From NCBI GenBank assembly GCA_029706075.1, contig JAINUG010000026.1, forward strand, positions 5,005,001-5,069,000: DNA of 64,000 nucleotides. The letters run 5' to 3'. Position numbers and translations under genes: made by a program. The notes below the pieces were generated by a model. That model saw nothing but the letters and a program-made list of their open reading frames with translations. It did no database searches and was not told where the DNA came from. This DNA is from Aldrovandia affinis (lineage: Eukaryota; Chordata; Actinopteri; Notacanthiformes; Halosauridae). The first letter of the stretch is position 1, and each line of letters starts with the position of its first letter. This document shows, one piece after another, positions 25,185 through 36,738 of the stretch.

Positions 25185-25669
25185 ATGAATGAAGGTGGAA
25201 CCCACACACTGTGTGTTGAAAAGGGAATATCCCAAACGAGGCGAAGGCTCGATGTTTAATTTAAAGTCTTTTAATCGACAAAAGACAAAGAGACAGACGT
25301 TTCGGTCAAATGACCATCATCAGTATAACATAATTTAATGACATACAGATGCAACTGGGCCTAATCAATGAAATGCATGTCTTCGCAACATTGCCGCCCT
25401 GTGATTTCAATCAACTCTGCTTGCTCTGGGCAATCGCCTGGCCCAATGACGTGCACGTCTGCAGGTGATGCCAATGAACAATTTGAATGTGATGTGTATA
25501 TCTAACTCTACCTCTGTATGCTCGATGTTATACTGATGATGGTCATTTGACCGAAACGTCTGTCTCTTTGTCTTTTGTCGATTAAAAGACTAAATTGAAC
25601 ATCGAGCCTTCGCCTCGTTTGGGATATTCCCTTTTCTACACACAGTGTGCGGGTTCCACCTTCATTCAT
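25185..25669. repeat. Large inverted-repeat element, 145-bp arms
   Basis: Arms 25185-25331 and 25525-25669 are inverted copies of each other with only a handful of differences, separated by about 193 bp. Each arm runs from ATGAATGAAGGTGGAACCC inward to a block that reads, pointing into the spacer or out of it, ACTGATGATGGTCATTTGAC followed by CGAAACGTC. No clear target duplication is visible. Similar GATGATGG...CCGAAACG blocks are common in animal repeats, including the terminal repeats of Penelope-like elements, but I cannot assign a family. The high arm identity implies recent formation or gene conversion. Confidence 0.85.
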
Positions 25670-25994
25670 GGAAATTATAAGAGAAATGTATTTTGATTCA
25701 TGTTAATATTCTCTGGCTCCAAAGATTGAATATGTATAATTGAGACCTTCTCCCCCCTCACCCCCACCCCAGGCACTGTATGGAACTCTGTATGATATTC
25801 TTTTTTTTCTGTGGAAACAATGACTTCCTGCAGAGAGATCTGTGCTCACACTTTCAGGCAGAATAATTGGCTGTAGTGTCGCCCAGGGAGGGAGGGTTTC
25901 TGTATGCCGAATTGTCCCTTTCCCATCACGCTAGAGCAGTGACACTGGTCTGTCAGGCGCCTGCAGTCTGCCTCCTCCGTGTGCTGGTGGATTA

Positions 25995-27206
25995 GACTAC
26001 CGGTCAAAAGTTTTAGAACACCCCCAAAAGTTTTTACTGAAATTTAAGCAGTTCAAGTCCAGTGAATAATCTGAAATGGTACAAAGGTAAGCGGTAAACT
26101 GCCAGAGGTTTAAAATAAAAAGTTTAGGTTACCAAAAACGGAAAAATAATGTACATTTTTTGGGTACACTGAGTACAATTTCCTACACCATCAAAAGGCA
26201 CTTGGAAACTGGAGGAAACTGACAGGAAGAGGTCTGGCAGACCCAAAGCCACAACAAAATCAGAAGACAATTTTCTGAGTCAACAGCTTGCATGATAGGC
26301 GGCTCACAGGACAACAGCTTCAAGCACAGCTTAACACTGGTCGAAGTAAGGAAGTCTCAGTTTCAACTGTGAAGAGAACTTCGAGCTTCAGGTTTGACCG
26401 GTCGAGTGGCAGTAAGAAAGCCATTGCTAAGATGGCAAAATAATAAAAAGAGGCTTGCATGGGCCATGAAGCACCGCCAGTGGACTACTGCAGACTTGAA
26501 GAAGGTCTTATGGACCGATGAATCAAAAATTGAAATATGTGGTTCAACACGCAGGGTTTTTGTATGTCGTCGAGTAGGCGAAAGGATGGTTCCTCAGTGT
26601 GTGTGACACCAACTGTCAAACATGGAGGAGGAAGCATGATGGTCTGGGGCTCTTTTTCTCGATCTGGAGTCGGCGACTTGCACAGAGTGACTGGCACCCT
26701 GAACCAAAAGGGCTACCACAGCATTTTGCAGCGCCATGCAATACCCTCTGGTCTACACCTAGTTGGTCAGGGGTTCATCCTACAGCAAGATAATGACCCA
26801 AAAACATACCTCCAGGCTATGTCAGAACTACTTTAGAAGAAAAGAACAAGTCTCCAGACTTAAACCCCATTGAGCTGGTTTGGGATGAACTGGACAGAAG
26901 GGTGAAAGCAAAGCAACCTACAAGTGCAACACATTTGTGGGAACCTCTGAAACAGTGTTGGGAAGAACTTTCCAAACAACAGTTGATTTCCATTGTAGAA
27001 AGAATTCCAAGAGTGTGTTCGGCTGTTATATCTGCAAAAGGTGGCTACTTTGATGAGTCAAAAATGTAGATTCAATTTTGTTAAACCAAACGATTCCATG
27101 GTTTCTTTTTTATCTCCAATTGTTTATTTGTTCTATGCTTTAATTTCAGAGTACATTGAAACATTTAAAAAAAATGGAGGTGTTCTAAAACTTTTGACCG
27201 GTAGTG
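25995..27206 (+). mobile_element. Tc1-like element, copy D (both ends present)
   Basis: A 1212-bp copy flanked by TA, with ends GACTACCGG and CCGGTAGTG. It has the same N-terminal deletion and short 3' inverted repeat as copy B, but the junction has drifted (GGGTACACTGAG). Confidence 0.92.
26165..27069 (+). pseudogene. Tc1-like transposase, N-terminally deleted (copy D)
   Basis: Codons run from the second DNA-binding region through WTDES and the following CRRVGERMVPQCV block (26394-26606). An extra TG then shifts the frame. GGGSMMVWG, QQDNDPK and NPIELVWDELD follow in other frames. A deletion after LLRRKEQ removes about 30 bases that encode DGRLQIMEWPAQ in copy B. Unlike copy B it keeps the natural C-terminal tail, RVCSAVISAKGGYFDESKM, before a stop at 27067-27069. 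At least three breaks are visible. Confidence 0.85.
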
Positions 27207-27208
27207 TA

Positions 27209-30200
27209 TGCTCCCAGGTGCAATTTGTGCGCAGAGCACCTGCCTGACTACAGAGTGAAAATGGACAGCGGCCGGCAGCGCATGCTTTGCGGGGGAGAGC
27301 GCTGCTTGTTTGTACTCAAAATGCCGGAGGATGTCACACCGTTGAGGCACTCCTACGACTAGGATTGGGTGTCCCAAATGGTGAGAAATTAGAAATGTTT
27401 GCTTAAAAATAATAATAATAATTTCATGTTTTGTTCTTTAGCAGGCATTTGAATACTGTCCTTAGTTGTTGGTTAGTGGCAGAAAAAATCTCCTATAGTT
27501 TCTTGTAATGACAGTCAGGAGCATCTTTTTTTGTTAACAATTGCTTTTTGGGGTTGAACCAAAATGAACATCTACACTGAATTATACAGTTAAAATCCTT
27601 GGGGGGTATGGGGGAGCTGAGCCGATAAAGGTCAGCAGCATCTTGTCTCTCAAATAGCATCACAGCAGTGCGAAGGGTGGAGGCTTCTCGCTTCCAGGCC
27701 TACGATCGATCCGTGGTGGTTGGATCACTAATTGAAGTCATGCTGATATTGTGCCCTGTCGGACGGAGGACTGGGAATAGTGTCTGTGTCTGAATCGCGC
27801 ACACAGGATCGGCCAGAGGGCGTCTGTCTCCCTGGGCTTTCCATGTGGGTGTGTTCATGCGTGGGTACGTACACCCCTCCACCCAGCGGATACTGAGAGT
27901 CACTTCCCGTGGCCCAGGGGACGTGCAAGGCTGTCTGAAACAGACCGATGCGCACCGCGATCCGTGTTGGGGCTTGTTCAAACGGCAGTACGGAATTACT
28001 GGAGTGAACATACCACTGCGAGCAGTGATTGAATCGTAAAGATTGGCCAGCCCGATTTGACTGGAATAGTCTCTGAAGTTTTTATAGACTAGTAATTTTT
28101 TGGAGAATTTCAGGAAACATCCGTTTTTCCAATGGTGCCTTGAACAGTATTTTTACAATGCTCATCCGATAGAACGTTGTGTATGTTCCTATGTGGCTGT
28201 TTACACAGCTGCCAACAGCACCATCTTCTGGTGAAAAATGGAAAGGGCTTGAATTGAAACAGCTGTGTGCGCATGATGTATCCCTAATAGGAATGAACAT
28301 GAAAGACGAACAGTCATCAACAACCTTTTTGTCCTGTCCCAGATTTCGTCAGTCCGAGCTTCAAAACAAGCCGCCGAAGCCACACACTGAATTTATGTAC
28401 GGTTGTGACAGTTTATTTATTTGCTGAGCAGGGGCTGCTTGCATAACTCATGTTGAACATTATCAGTTATAAATTGTTCACCCACAAGCAGAATTGAGGA
28501 TAAGATATCAGTCTTGTGACTGACATGCCTCGCAAAAATAGTCCTTGGATCTTTGAAATGCAAAATTGAGTGCCTATTTAATGTACCCACACCGCACAAG
28601 AATTCTTTCTCAGAATGAACTTAATTTACTAGTCTTAACAGAGGGGTTTTTGTTATGTAAAGAAGACCGACTGTTACTAATCTTATGTTCAGTCCAGGTT
28701 GGGGAATTTATAATTATATATTTTTTTTGGCAGACTCAGACCCCATTAAGTGATGCTAGCCCTGTAATGCTAACAAATAAACACGTCTGCTTCCGTTTAA
28801 TATCCCATCTGTATCCTGGGCATTCTTTCCATTGATAAATCCCTTTATTGCTAAATATTTTGTTATGATAATATAGCGAGAGGTGCAAACCCCCTTGCTT
28901 ATGGTATGCTACAAACAAATTTAGCAGTCATAAATGAGCTTTGAACACATTTATCTGGAATTTCAAGAAACACGACAACTGAGCACGAGCACGAGACGCA
29001 TCAAAATAGAACGGTGCACATTAAAGACAACCAACTGATTCGTTGTACGATGCTGTAATTGCTATAGTTATGCAGCAAAGTATGTGAGAGCTGAATATCA
29101 TTACCACAGCAGGGTGACAGTGGCTGCTATGTCTTCGGAACGCGCGAACGCCGATCGGAATGCGCATAATTCTGGGAGATACTTTGGCAGCGAACACGCA
29201 GCTGTCTGCGAGCTCTCTCCGCCCGCCGCCGCTTAGAGGAGGGCTTAACTGTACCGAATGCTCATCGGCGCTTCAGACCCAGCAGATAGATCTCCGTTAT
29301 TTCTATGGATGTTTGATGAATAACAGCGAGCGTGTGCTTTAATGAAACGGTCAATGTTTGCTGCTTTGTGGTAGCTGACCTCGACCAGCTACCTCAGTGG
29401 TCTGTGAGGACAGTAGGCCAGTGGAGGGTGAGGAGAATACGAGTTAACCGCTTTAAAATGAGCGTTCGTGTTTCAGCATGCAGTGGCACACAGAAATCGA
29501 AAGACATTCAGCAATCTACATTGTGTTCAAATCCAAGTCGATGAGCAACAGAAATGCAATAATAAAAATAATTTCATGAACAGACAAGGGGTGGAGACAA
29601 CACCTAAGAAGTAAAGGCAACCTGATTAAGATGCATTTACCATACAGATATAAATTAGTCTAATTACAACATGTTTAATAGGTAGGCTATGTGGAACCTA
29701 TGTATCCTGGCTTCATTTCAAGGTGGAGGTTAAAATGTTGCCATTTTTTACGTACATTGTTTAAAGTTTGCAGAATGGAGTAAGACATGTTTGTAGAGCC
29801 TATATATTTTTTCATCTAGAACAAAGATATATCTGTCTGCAATGGAACTCAAAGAATGTAACATTTCCTAACCAAAACAATTCAAACCCCTATGGTTTAA
29901 TACATTTTAACTCAGCCATAGGGGAAAAAAGGAAAACTATTCCAAGACAAACCAAAAAAATCTCAAAGCAATTAGATTATTTGAGCTACGGTGCCATGAT
30001 CTTGCAGGCATATATTGATATAACCAATCGTTTGCATTTATATAATGTTTGATCAACCTTCCCCTGATTTGTGCGTCGCTGTGGCAGATGGTGCTAGCAG
30101 AGTAGAACCCTACTTGTGACTGATTTACAAGGGTCAACAGAAATAAACTGGTAAAAACCATCTCTTGTACCGCCTCACCATGTTTACATGCAGGCAATTT

Positions 30201-30940
30201 TACAAATGGTGGAGAAATACACATCAGAATAAGGACTTTACGTGCACATAATGTTTAATATTCCATTCTTATTCTTTTGGAAATGGTTTCCATATAAAGT
30301 TTTCTGTATAAGTGGTGTAATTTCGTTGATTTCTAGAAGACTATGGAATGCGAATGGAATTCCACTATTCGGTAGTGCTGGGGAGGTGAAGATCTGGCCA
30401 CCACATAGTGGATGGAGCCACAACATTCCATCAATCACTGACCAATCAATGCTCGCCACAGCAAAGCACTGTGATTGGTTCATGTCAGAAGGTCTTTGAT
30501 GGCACTCTAGCTCCACCTGATTTGAGGTCCCCGGAGTATCACTCTCCCCATCACTAGGGTTCAGACATTTATCAGAAATCCAGAATGGCAGACCAACAAG
30601 GTAGTCCTCCGTTATTTTGAATTTAAACTAAATCGGACAATGTCTGCTTCACATGACGATCCTGGCACAGTGTGCATGTCGTAAGCAAAAAAAAAAAGAA
30701 GAAGCGAACTCTACTTGCAAACTATAATTGTGCTCAGAATGATCTGGAATAAATTGCAAACGGGTACACGAAATACTGTACAGCTGGTCAATTACGCATA
30801 GGCTCGAATTTCTGTATAATTTGTTCACACAACAAATATTGTTGTATTACTCCTTACATAAACTGAGCGATCCGTCTTTCTTATTCAGAGAACAGTAGTT
30901 CCATTCGTGTCAGAATATTAGCGTTTATAAAAATGCGGGC
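27209..30940. other. Intronic DNA, CpG-containing patches, no gene seen
   Basis: There are no recognisable repeats beyond a short AAT run near 27410. A patch at 29120-29260 is rich in CpG (ACGCGCGAACGCCGATCGG and CTCCGCCCGCCGCCGC) and could be regulatory. No exon could be supported. Confidence 0.45.
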
Positions 30941-31483
30941 GCTGGCTTAATGAGTGGGTGTGCAAAACCTGCCTGCCCCCATATTAGGTTGCACTGCCAT
31001 GGTGATGCTGCCTGTACGGAGACGGCACCCTGTATTTTACAGGAGAGCTGCAGCCGTCAGGATCCAGCCCACGGCTCCTCTCCGTTTGGACAATTTCTAC
31101 GTTGGATGATCGGTTTGGTGTTTCATCTGGGAATCGCATCGCAATATTCCCCCTCTCCGTTCCCCCGGAGAGCGCGCCACGCTCGATCTCGCACACAGAG
31201 CTGTATGCATGGATGAACACCTTTTTAAAAATGTGATTTCTTCTGTTACTACGGGTATTTTGCTCTCTCCTCTCCCAGTCCTCTCTGCCTCTCACTGTGT
31301 CGAATGAGCATGTGGGACACGCTCCCCGGAAGTGGGTCAAGTGTCTGGCAGAAATTATTCATGTGAAGCCTTTGCCGCGCAGATTTTGGGTCGCGGTGGC
31401 GGGTGTGTCGAGTGACTGACTTGCACGCAGGACCCTGGATGGGAATGACGTTAATTAAACCGTGCATGCACACTGGCACGCCT

Positions 31484-31485
<2 letters not shown>

Positions 31486-31521
<36 letters not shown>

Positions 31522-31535
31522 ACACACACACACAC
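31486..31535. repeat. (AC)n microsatellite
   Basis: About 50 bp of AC dinucleotide with one AT interruption near 31516. Confidence 0.95.
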
Positions 31536-32841
31536 GCAAGCGGTAAATAATTCATAGGCATCTTCCCCCCTTTGGTTCCCGGCTCTGTAATGATGTCCCC
31601 GGGGCAGGGGAACGGAAGGAGGAAGAGAGGCTGATTTCTGATCACCGCTCAGCCCGACCCATCCCCAAACAGTCCACCCCTCTGCTCGCGCTGGATCCAT
31701 AAGGTCTCCACTGCAGATCGTCTCAGCTCACATTGGATCCATTCAATCCACCACACAGATCTCCACATGCGTCCTCTGTATAACACCGAGAGATCAGTGC
31801 GATTAAGCTGACCCGCGTTGCTGCATGGTGCGACATCTGCACGTTATTGCTAAAACCTACAATAATTACAGTAACCTAATAACAATAAAGCGCAGATTTT
31901 CTCTCAATCTGATTATTGTAATTGCGACTGAAGGCCTGCGCTCAAGATGAAATGCGTAATGCATGCAATCTGTTTGGCCGAAGGTTTCACTTCAGAAGTG
32001 AATAATCGCGATGGAGAAATTTCACTGGCTGGTGAATACTGTGCCATCTGCAGGATGAGAGGAAGGGAAGGCAAGTGAAGGGTCCCGCATAAATCTGCAT
32101 ATTCAGGTTAATCGCTGACCAGTTTTCTGGATGCTAACGAGGCATCAGGGCTGCGTAAGCCCACACAGAACCTAAAGCCGAAACCGGAGAGGACAGGCCG
32201 AAAATCCGTGGGCCGTCCAGATTTTTGTAGGTCTGTGAAATCCACACGCACGATTAGCCATCACGCACTTCTCCCAGGATTTCCGCAGTCCCGGGAATCC
32301 GGTGGATTACGACACGCAGCAGAACACCGTGTGTGTTTTGCACCAGAGGAATTCTGTGACATTCTCTGCAGCAGAAAGAAATGTGAGGAATCCTCTCTGC
32401 AGGCGTGCGTTATTTCTGCTCCGCGTTTCTGGCTCCTTCCCAGTTTACGGAGGTTTGGGTTAGTGCCAGCCTGCGCTGAGATTGGCGGTGCTGGTGTTGT
32501 GAAGCACAGAGGGCTGAAACGTAATTGAATTTGGCCCCGATTCGATATTTTACACCATTCTTCCTACGCAGCGCATTTTCACTGGCACTGAATCGCATTT
32601 CATTGAATTGCTTGATTCTATACGCTTGTACACAATGCAATCCGTTGGAAAAAGACTGTGCGGTTCGTGAAACGTTTTACGATAGAGGCGTGCTTATCCA
32701 TTCTAGCGGGTGACTTGCCATTTAAATGAGGGAGGCGATCTCCAGAGGTTTGACACCGAGCAGATTTTTGGAAAAGACTGCAGACGTGATTGGACAGCTG
32801 TCACTTTTAGTGCCCGAGGTCTCCTGCTGTTCCACTCCCTG

Positions 32842-32893
32842 ACAGCTAGATGGCGGCAGAATATTGAATGACATACAGCGGGGGCCATCTTTG
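32842..32893. promoter_or_regulatory. CTCF-like and YY1-like motif cluster
   Basis: ACAGCTAGATGGCGGCAG (32842-32859) matches 10 of 12 core positions of the CTCF consensus CCASYAGRKGGC; its ATGGCGGC part is also the YY1 core. Twenty-five bases on, GCCATCTTTG (32884-32893) is a YY1-like site in the opposite orientation. This is motif evidence only. Confidence 0.3.
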
Positions 32894-33130
32894 GAAGTCG
32901 GCAAGCTGTTGGCTTGGCAGGCTGTTCCAGCTTATTACCTCCGAGCACGGCACAGCTGCTCGGCACCCTGCGTCCAAATGCAGAATGGCGAGCAGACCCC
33001 AGTTATTTTACCCCTGCAGTCATTTATTCATTTAGCCTATTTCTTAATTTGAACAATTTGCAGGCTGAGGGCAGCTATTTCACACTCTGTGAGGTCATTT
33101 AGAGGTCACTTGTGACCATGTCAGCTGAGA

Positions 33131-34277
33131 TTATTTTTAGAATGTGCTGCCTTAATTTCATAATTTCATTATATTCACTTTAAGCTCCCCGTGCAGTGTT
33201 AGTGACTATGCAACTTTTTCATTAATTTACAGTTCTTGGTATGTCTGGCTTGTTCAAATTCTCATTGATTGAAACAAACTTTGTCGCCTGCCTGATCCAT
33301 TTTTAACAGAAACGTACATGGGTTGAGACTTTTTGAGAGTAAGAATAACTGGGTTGCACCATAAAAGTGGCATTGTTTATTTATTCCTAATTTGAACAAT
33401 ACAGAACGGTTCATTTTGAGCCCGGGCGAAAGTAAGGGGAGAGGATGAGTGCGTACAAATAGTTTAGAAAAGCGTGAATAAACAGAGGCAGAGGAGGAAG
33501 AAAAAGAGCAGTAAATCATGGTACATTATCCCTTAACCCTACAGAGAATATTTGGATTGAATTACTGTTATTGAAAATTCATAAGGGAATTTGTGGAATA
33601 TGATTTTGGTAAGTGCTGGCATGTCTGATTTAAACCATATTTTCAGGACAGTTCTGAATTATTATTATTTTTTATTTTTATTAAATTTTTTTTGGGGTAG
33701 GGCTTAGGGTTGAACTGTAGGGGGATCGGGGGGAACAGGTGAATATTTACACTCCGTTCTGATCATTTTCTTCCTCCTGTTGCTTTTGGATTGGGCTGTC
33801 ATTCTCTATCAGAGTTCACACGGTCAACCATTTCTCCTGAAGGGCGGGCCATTTCACTTGGAATATCCAGAGTTGCTTTTTGGTGGCATGCCCAATACCG
33901 AAAGTTGAAATTGAGGGTTTGCTTGCTTGGTAGGCCAAAGGAAGTGGGCAGCAGTTCTCCATTATGAAGGATCCACAGATGGGTGGTGCTGTGGAAGACG
34001 TTTTTTTTTGTGGCATGGGGGGGGGATATATTGCATTCTGGGAAGGTTGAGACCAACACAGCCAGGGGGCATGGAACTCGGCCGTTTCTCTCTCCGTGAT
34101 GCCAGTCTGTCAGAGTGCCAGTGTTAATGTGTATGAGTGCCCTCCTTACTTCCCGACATTGGCACAGCCCCCCGGTGTCCCTTCTGGTGTGATTGGGTGT
34201 GGATTCGGGTGGCCTTGGGTGCGGATCGACCCTCCCGATTGTGGGGGGAATTATGACCAGCAGGTCTGTGCTGTATA
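33131..34277. other. Intronic DNA, no gene seen
   Basis: AT-rich single-copy sequence with a T/A-rich low-complexity stretch at 33660-33695 and G runs near 33720 and 34017. No exon is seen. Confidence 0.5.
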
Positions 34278-34433
34278 GTGGTTCTGTGTGGCTCAGTAGG
34301 TAGAGCACGGCGTTTGCAACGCTTAGGTTGTGGGTTCAATTCCCACTGGGACCACATGTACGTAAAAATGTATGCATTCATTACTGTAAGTCGCTTTGGA
34401 TGAAAGCGTCTGCTAAATGGCATATATTATTAT
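34278..34433 (+). mobile_element. tRNA-derived SINE, complete copy
   Basis: The head has a pol III A box (TGGCTCAGTAGG) and B box (GGGTTCAATTCCC), and an anticodon-like loop TTTGCAA on a short stem. It continues with GTATGCATTCATTACTG and the fish-typical tail GTAAGTCGCTTTGGATGAAA ending in GCTAAATGGC and a TAT-rich 3' end. Two sister copies lie inverted at 59484 and 60936. It is not a functional tRNA gene because the acceptor stem does not pair properly. Confidence 0.88.
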
Positions 34434-34916
34434 CCTAAAGTTAAGGTCTAGACAACAATTCAGCCATTTGTGGGTCATGCACGCATAGAACTGCGGGGAT
34501 GGCAATGGCACTCCCGACGCATTGCAGTTTGAGCCATTCCAGGTCTTATGAGAGCTTAGTGTAAGAATGGAATGCGCCAGCAGGCAGCTTCCTCTCTGGT
34601 GCTCACCTGGAATGTCTCAAAGTGCTCAGAATTAGCGGTGGTGTTTCCGTCCCTTGTGCTGTGGCGGATAAGACCAAAGGCAGGTGTTGGTGCAGTTAAG
34701 GTTTGACGCACTCTGAAACCCTGTTCATAGAGATCGAATCAGATAAGCAGAGTTTGGCCATGAATACAGGGTGTGACATTTCTGATCGCTAGCGCAAAAA
34801 CCTGCTTAACAAGGACATCGCAACACATTTTAAATTGCAATGGAAGCGAGTGAGGTCGAGAGCCTTAAATACCATTAGGTCCTCTTCGGTCCCAAATATG
34901 GACTATGAGTTTGTCC

Positions 34917-35068
34917 ATTACATTACATTACATTACAGTTTACATTTCTTTACAATCCATTTATACAGCTGGATGAAGCAATTCAGGTTAAGTGCCTTGC
35001 TCAAGGGTACAACGGCAGTGTCCCGCCTGGGGATTGAACCGGCAACCTTAACGTTACAAGCTGGGTAG
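34917..35068 (-). mobile_element. tRNA-derived SINE (V-SINE-like), partial
   Basis: Read on the minus strand, the head is worn (CCAGCTTGTAACG, then GGTTGCCGGTTCAATCCCC). It continues through GTACCCTTGAGCAAGGC, GCTTCATCCAGCTGTATAAA and ends in a (CATTA)n/(TAATG)n tail. The GTAAGTCGC segment is missing. It is the same family as 52260-52479. Confidence 0.8.
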
Positions 35069-35730
35069 GAGACCATGGCCTTCGTAGCTGGTCAAGTTCT
35101 TTCCTTTTTGTGTTTTCATTGCTGTGCTGCTTTTAGAATGCAGCATTCGATATTTCTAAGCATTGATAATTGTGTGACACACATACGCACGCACACGCAC
35201 ACAGCATTCACACATGCTCATTGTTTTCTCTTTCTCACTTTTATGCACTCCGGACCTGGCCGCCTCCATCTTCGTTGTCCTCATCTCCCACAGGTATGTG
35301 TGCTTTGCCCTTAGATGTACAGTCAATTCAGTGTGAGCCAGTGAATCCTCCATAGTTGAGGACATCCATGCCTTAACCGAGAGACAGGCAGAAGACTGAT
35401 ACGAGAATTTTCTGGCATTGAAAAAAAGTGGTTGCTTTCACTCACTATATATATTTATGTCGTTTATTTTTCTTCATCACTCTCAGCTCTGCCTCCGAGA
35501 GAGGAAACGATTCCCATTGATTTATTTATTTATTGATTGATGTATTGGTTTATTGATCCAGTGATGAGCATCGATTCAGTCACTTTTGAAGTCCGTACCT
35601 GTTCTATCTAAACTGGCCGTGTTCAAATGTGTTCCCCAGCTGGTTTCTGATGATGCCGAATACGTCACCCTTTTGATAGGGTTCAGGAGACTCTAGTGTC
35701 AGCCCTGTTAACGTTTCACATGCTTCTCTC

Positions 35731-35951
35731 TGTGAGTGTGAGTGTGAGTGTGAGTGTGTGTGTGAGCGCGTGTGTGTGAGCGCGTGTGTGTGAGCGCGTG
35801 AGTGTGAGCGCGTGTGTGTGAGCGCGTGTGTGTGAGCGCGTGTGTGCGAGCGCGTGTGTGCGAGCGCGTGTGTGTGTGTCAGCGCGTGTGTGTGTCAGCG
35901 CGTGTGTGTGTCAGCGCGTGTGTGCGAGCGCGTGTGTGCCAGCGCGTGTGT
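35731..35951. repeat. GT/GC minisatellite, about 12-bp unit
   Basis: A leading (GTGTGA)n part is followed by repeats of GTGTGTGAGCGC and variants (GTGTGCGAGCGC, GTGTGTGTCAGCGC) for about 220 bp. It is almost perfectly alternating purine-pyrimidine, so it is likely to form Z-DNA. It is open in several frames but is not a gene. Confidence 0.92.
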
Positions 35952-36044
35952 TGCATACTTAACAGCAGGAATCTTTATGCTTTCTATGCTATCTGACCCA
36001 TTTTCCATGGCCTCCTGGGAGGAGATGAAAGAGTGTGGGTAGGT

Positions 36045-36100
36045 TTCTCTCCCTCCCTCCCTCCCTCCTTCTTTCGCTCGATCCCTCTCTCTCGTTCTCT
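36045..36100. repeat. (CCCT)n / CT-rich tract
   Basis: Five or so CCCT units followed by CTCTCTCTCG-type sequence. Confidence 0.85.
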
Positions 36101-36684
36101 GTCAAAATCACACCCTCGCTGATGACAAATGCAAGACGCACAGTAAAAAATAATTACTGCATGTCAGCCATAATGTCACATTCACAGTTTTTATAAAACA
36201 ACACCAAAAGTATTCTGGACGGTTGAATTCTATTCGATGATTGCTTTTACGCATTTGTGTGTTTCAAACAAGCACGTCAGTCGCTCCTCTCTGTTGCCAT
36301 GATTTTGTGCAATCTTGTAGCCGTTTCCTCCATTTCTGGTGTCGATCGCTGATACATTGGGGTTGTTTGTGTCCGTCCCATCTATTGCACCACACGGAGA
36401 AGGAGAATGACTGGGGACGCTCTGTACTGTCGCTGACGCAAGGGACTATGATTGTATATAGATTTCTCGCTATCTTACCTTACTACCTTTTGAGAGATTC
36501 GTTTGATAAATGTAAAGAAGAATGCTTAACGCCACCCTCACACTGTTTTGACCTTGAAATGCGCTTAACCCCTCTCTGACAGCCCACTGCATTTTCCTGC
36601 AATTTTCGATGCCAGACCATGGGCCGCCTCGTTACACTGAAACCCTGTGTTCGATCGGGGTGAGCCACTCTGCAGCCCTTATTT

Positions 36685-36738
36685 CTACATTACAGGCATT
36701 TGGCAGACGCTCTTATCCAGAGCGACGTACAACAAAGT
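36685..36738 (-). mobile_element. SINE tail fragment
   Basis: TACAGGCATTTGGCAGACGC followed by TCTTATCCAGAGCGACGTAC is the reverse complement of the fish SINE tail. The head is absent. Confidence 0.75.

Larger units (their letters stand above)
30941..33130. promoter_or_regulatory. Repeat-poor, CpG-richer intronic block, possible enhancers
   Basis: Apart from a CA microsatellite this 2.2-kb block has no transposon, and it has many more CpG than the surrounding intron. The segment 31855-32110 holds clustered TAATTA/ATTATTGTAATTG and AATAATCGC motifs, next to GCATGCAATC and CTGCATATTCAGG, as in homeodomain-bound conserved elements. The segment 32780-32900 carries the CTCF/YY1-like sites listed separately. 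AGAP1 introns in other vertebrates are known to hold conserved noncoding elements. Conservation cannot be tested here, so the call is tentative. Confidence 0.3.
35069..36684. other. Intronic DNA rich in simple repeats
   Basis: No exon is seen. The stretch holds a (CGCACA)-type tract at 35180-35205, the GC/GT minisatellite and a pyrimidine tract, which are listed separately. Confidence 0.5.

Noticed and set aside
34278-34355. tRNA gene
   Set aside because: A and B boxes are present, but the acceptor stem does not pair and the sequence continues into a SINE body and tail; sister copies exist at 59484 and 60936.
35814-36042. Cys/Val/Arg-rich frames
   Set aside because: They are translations of the GTGTGTGAGCGC minisatellite.
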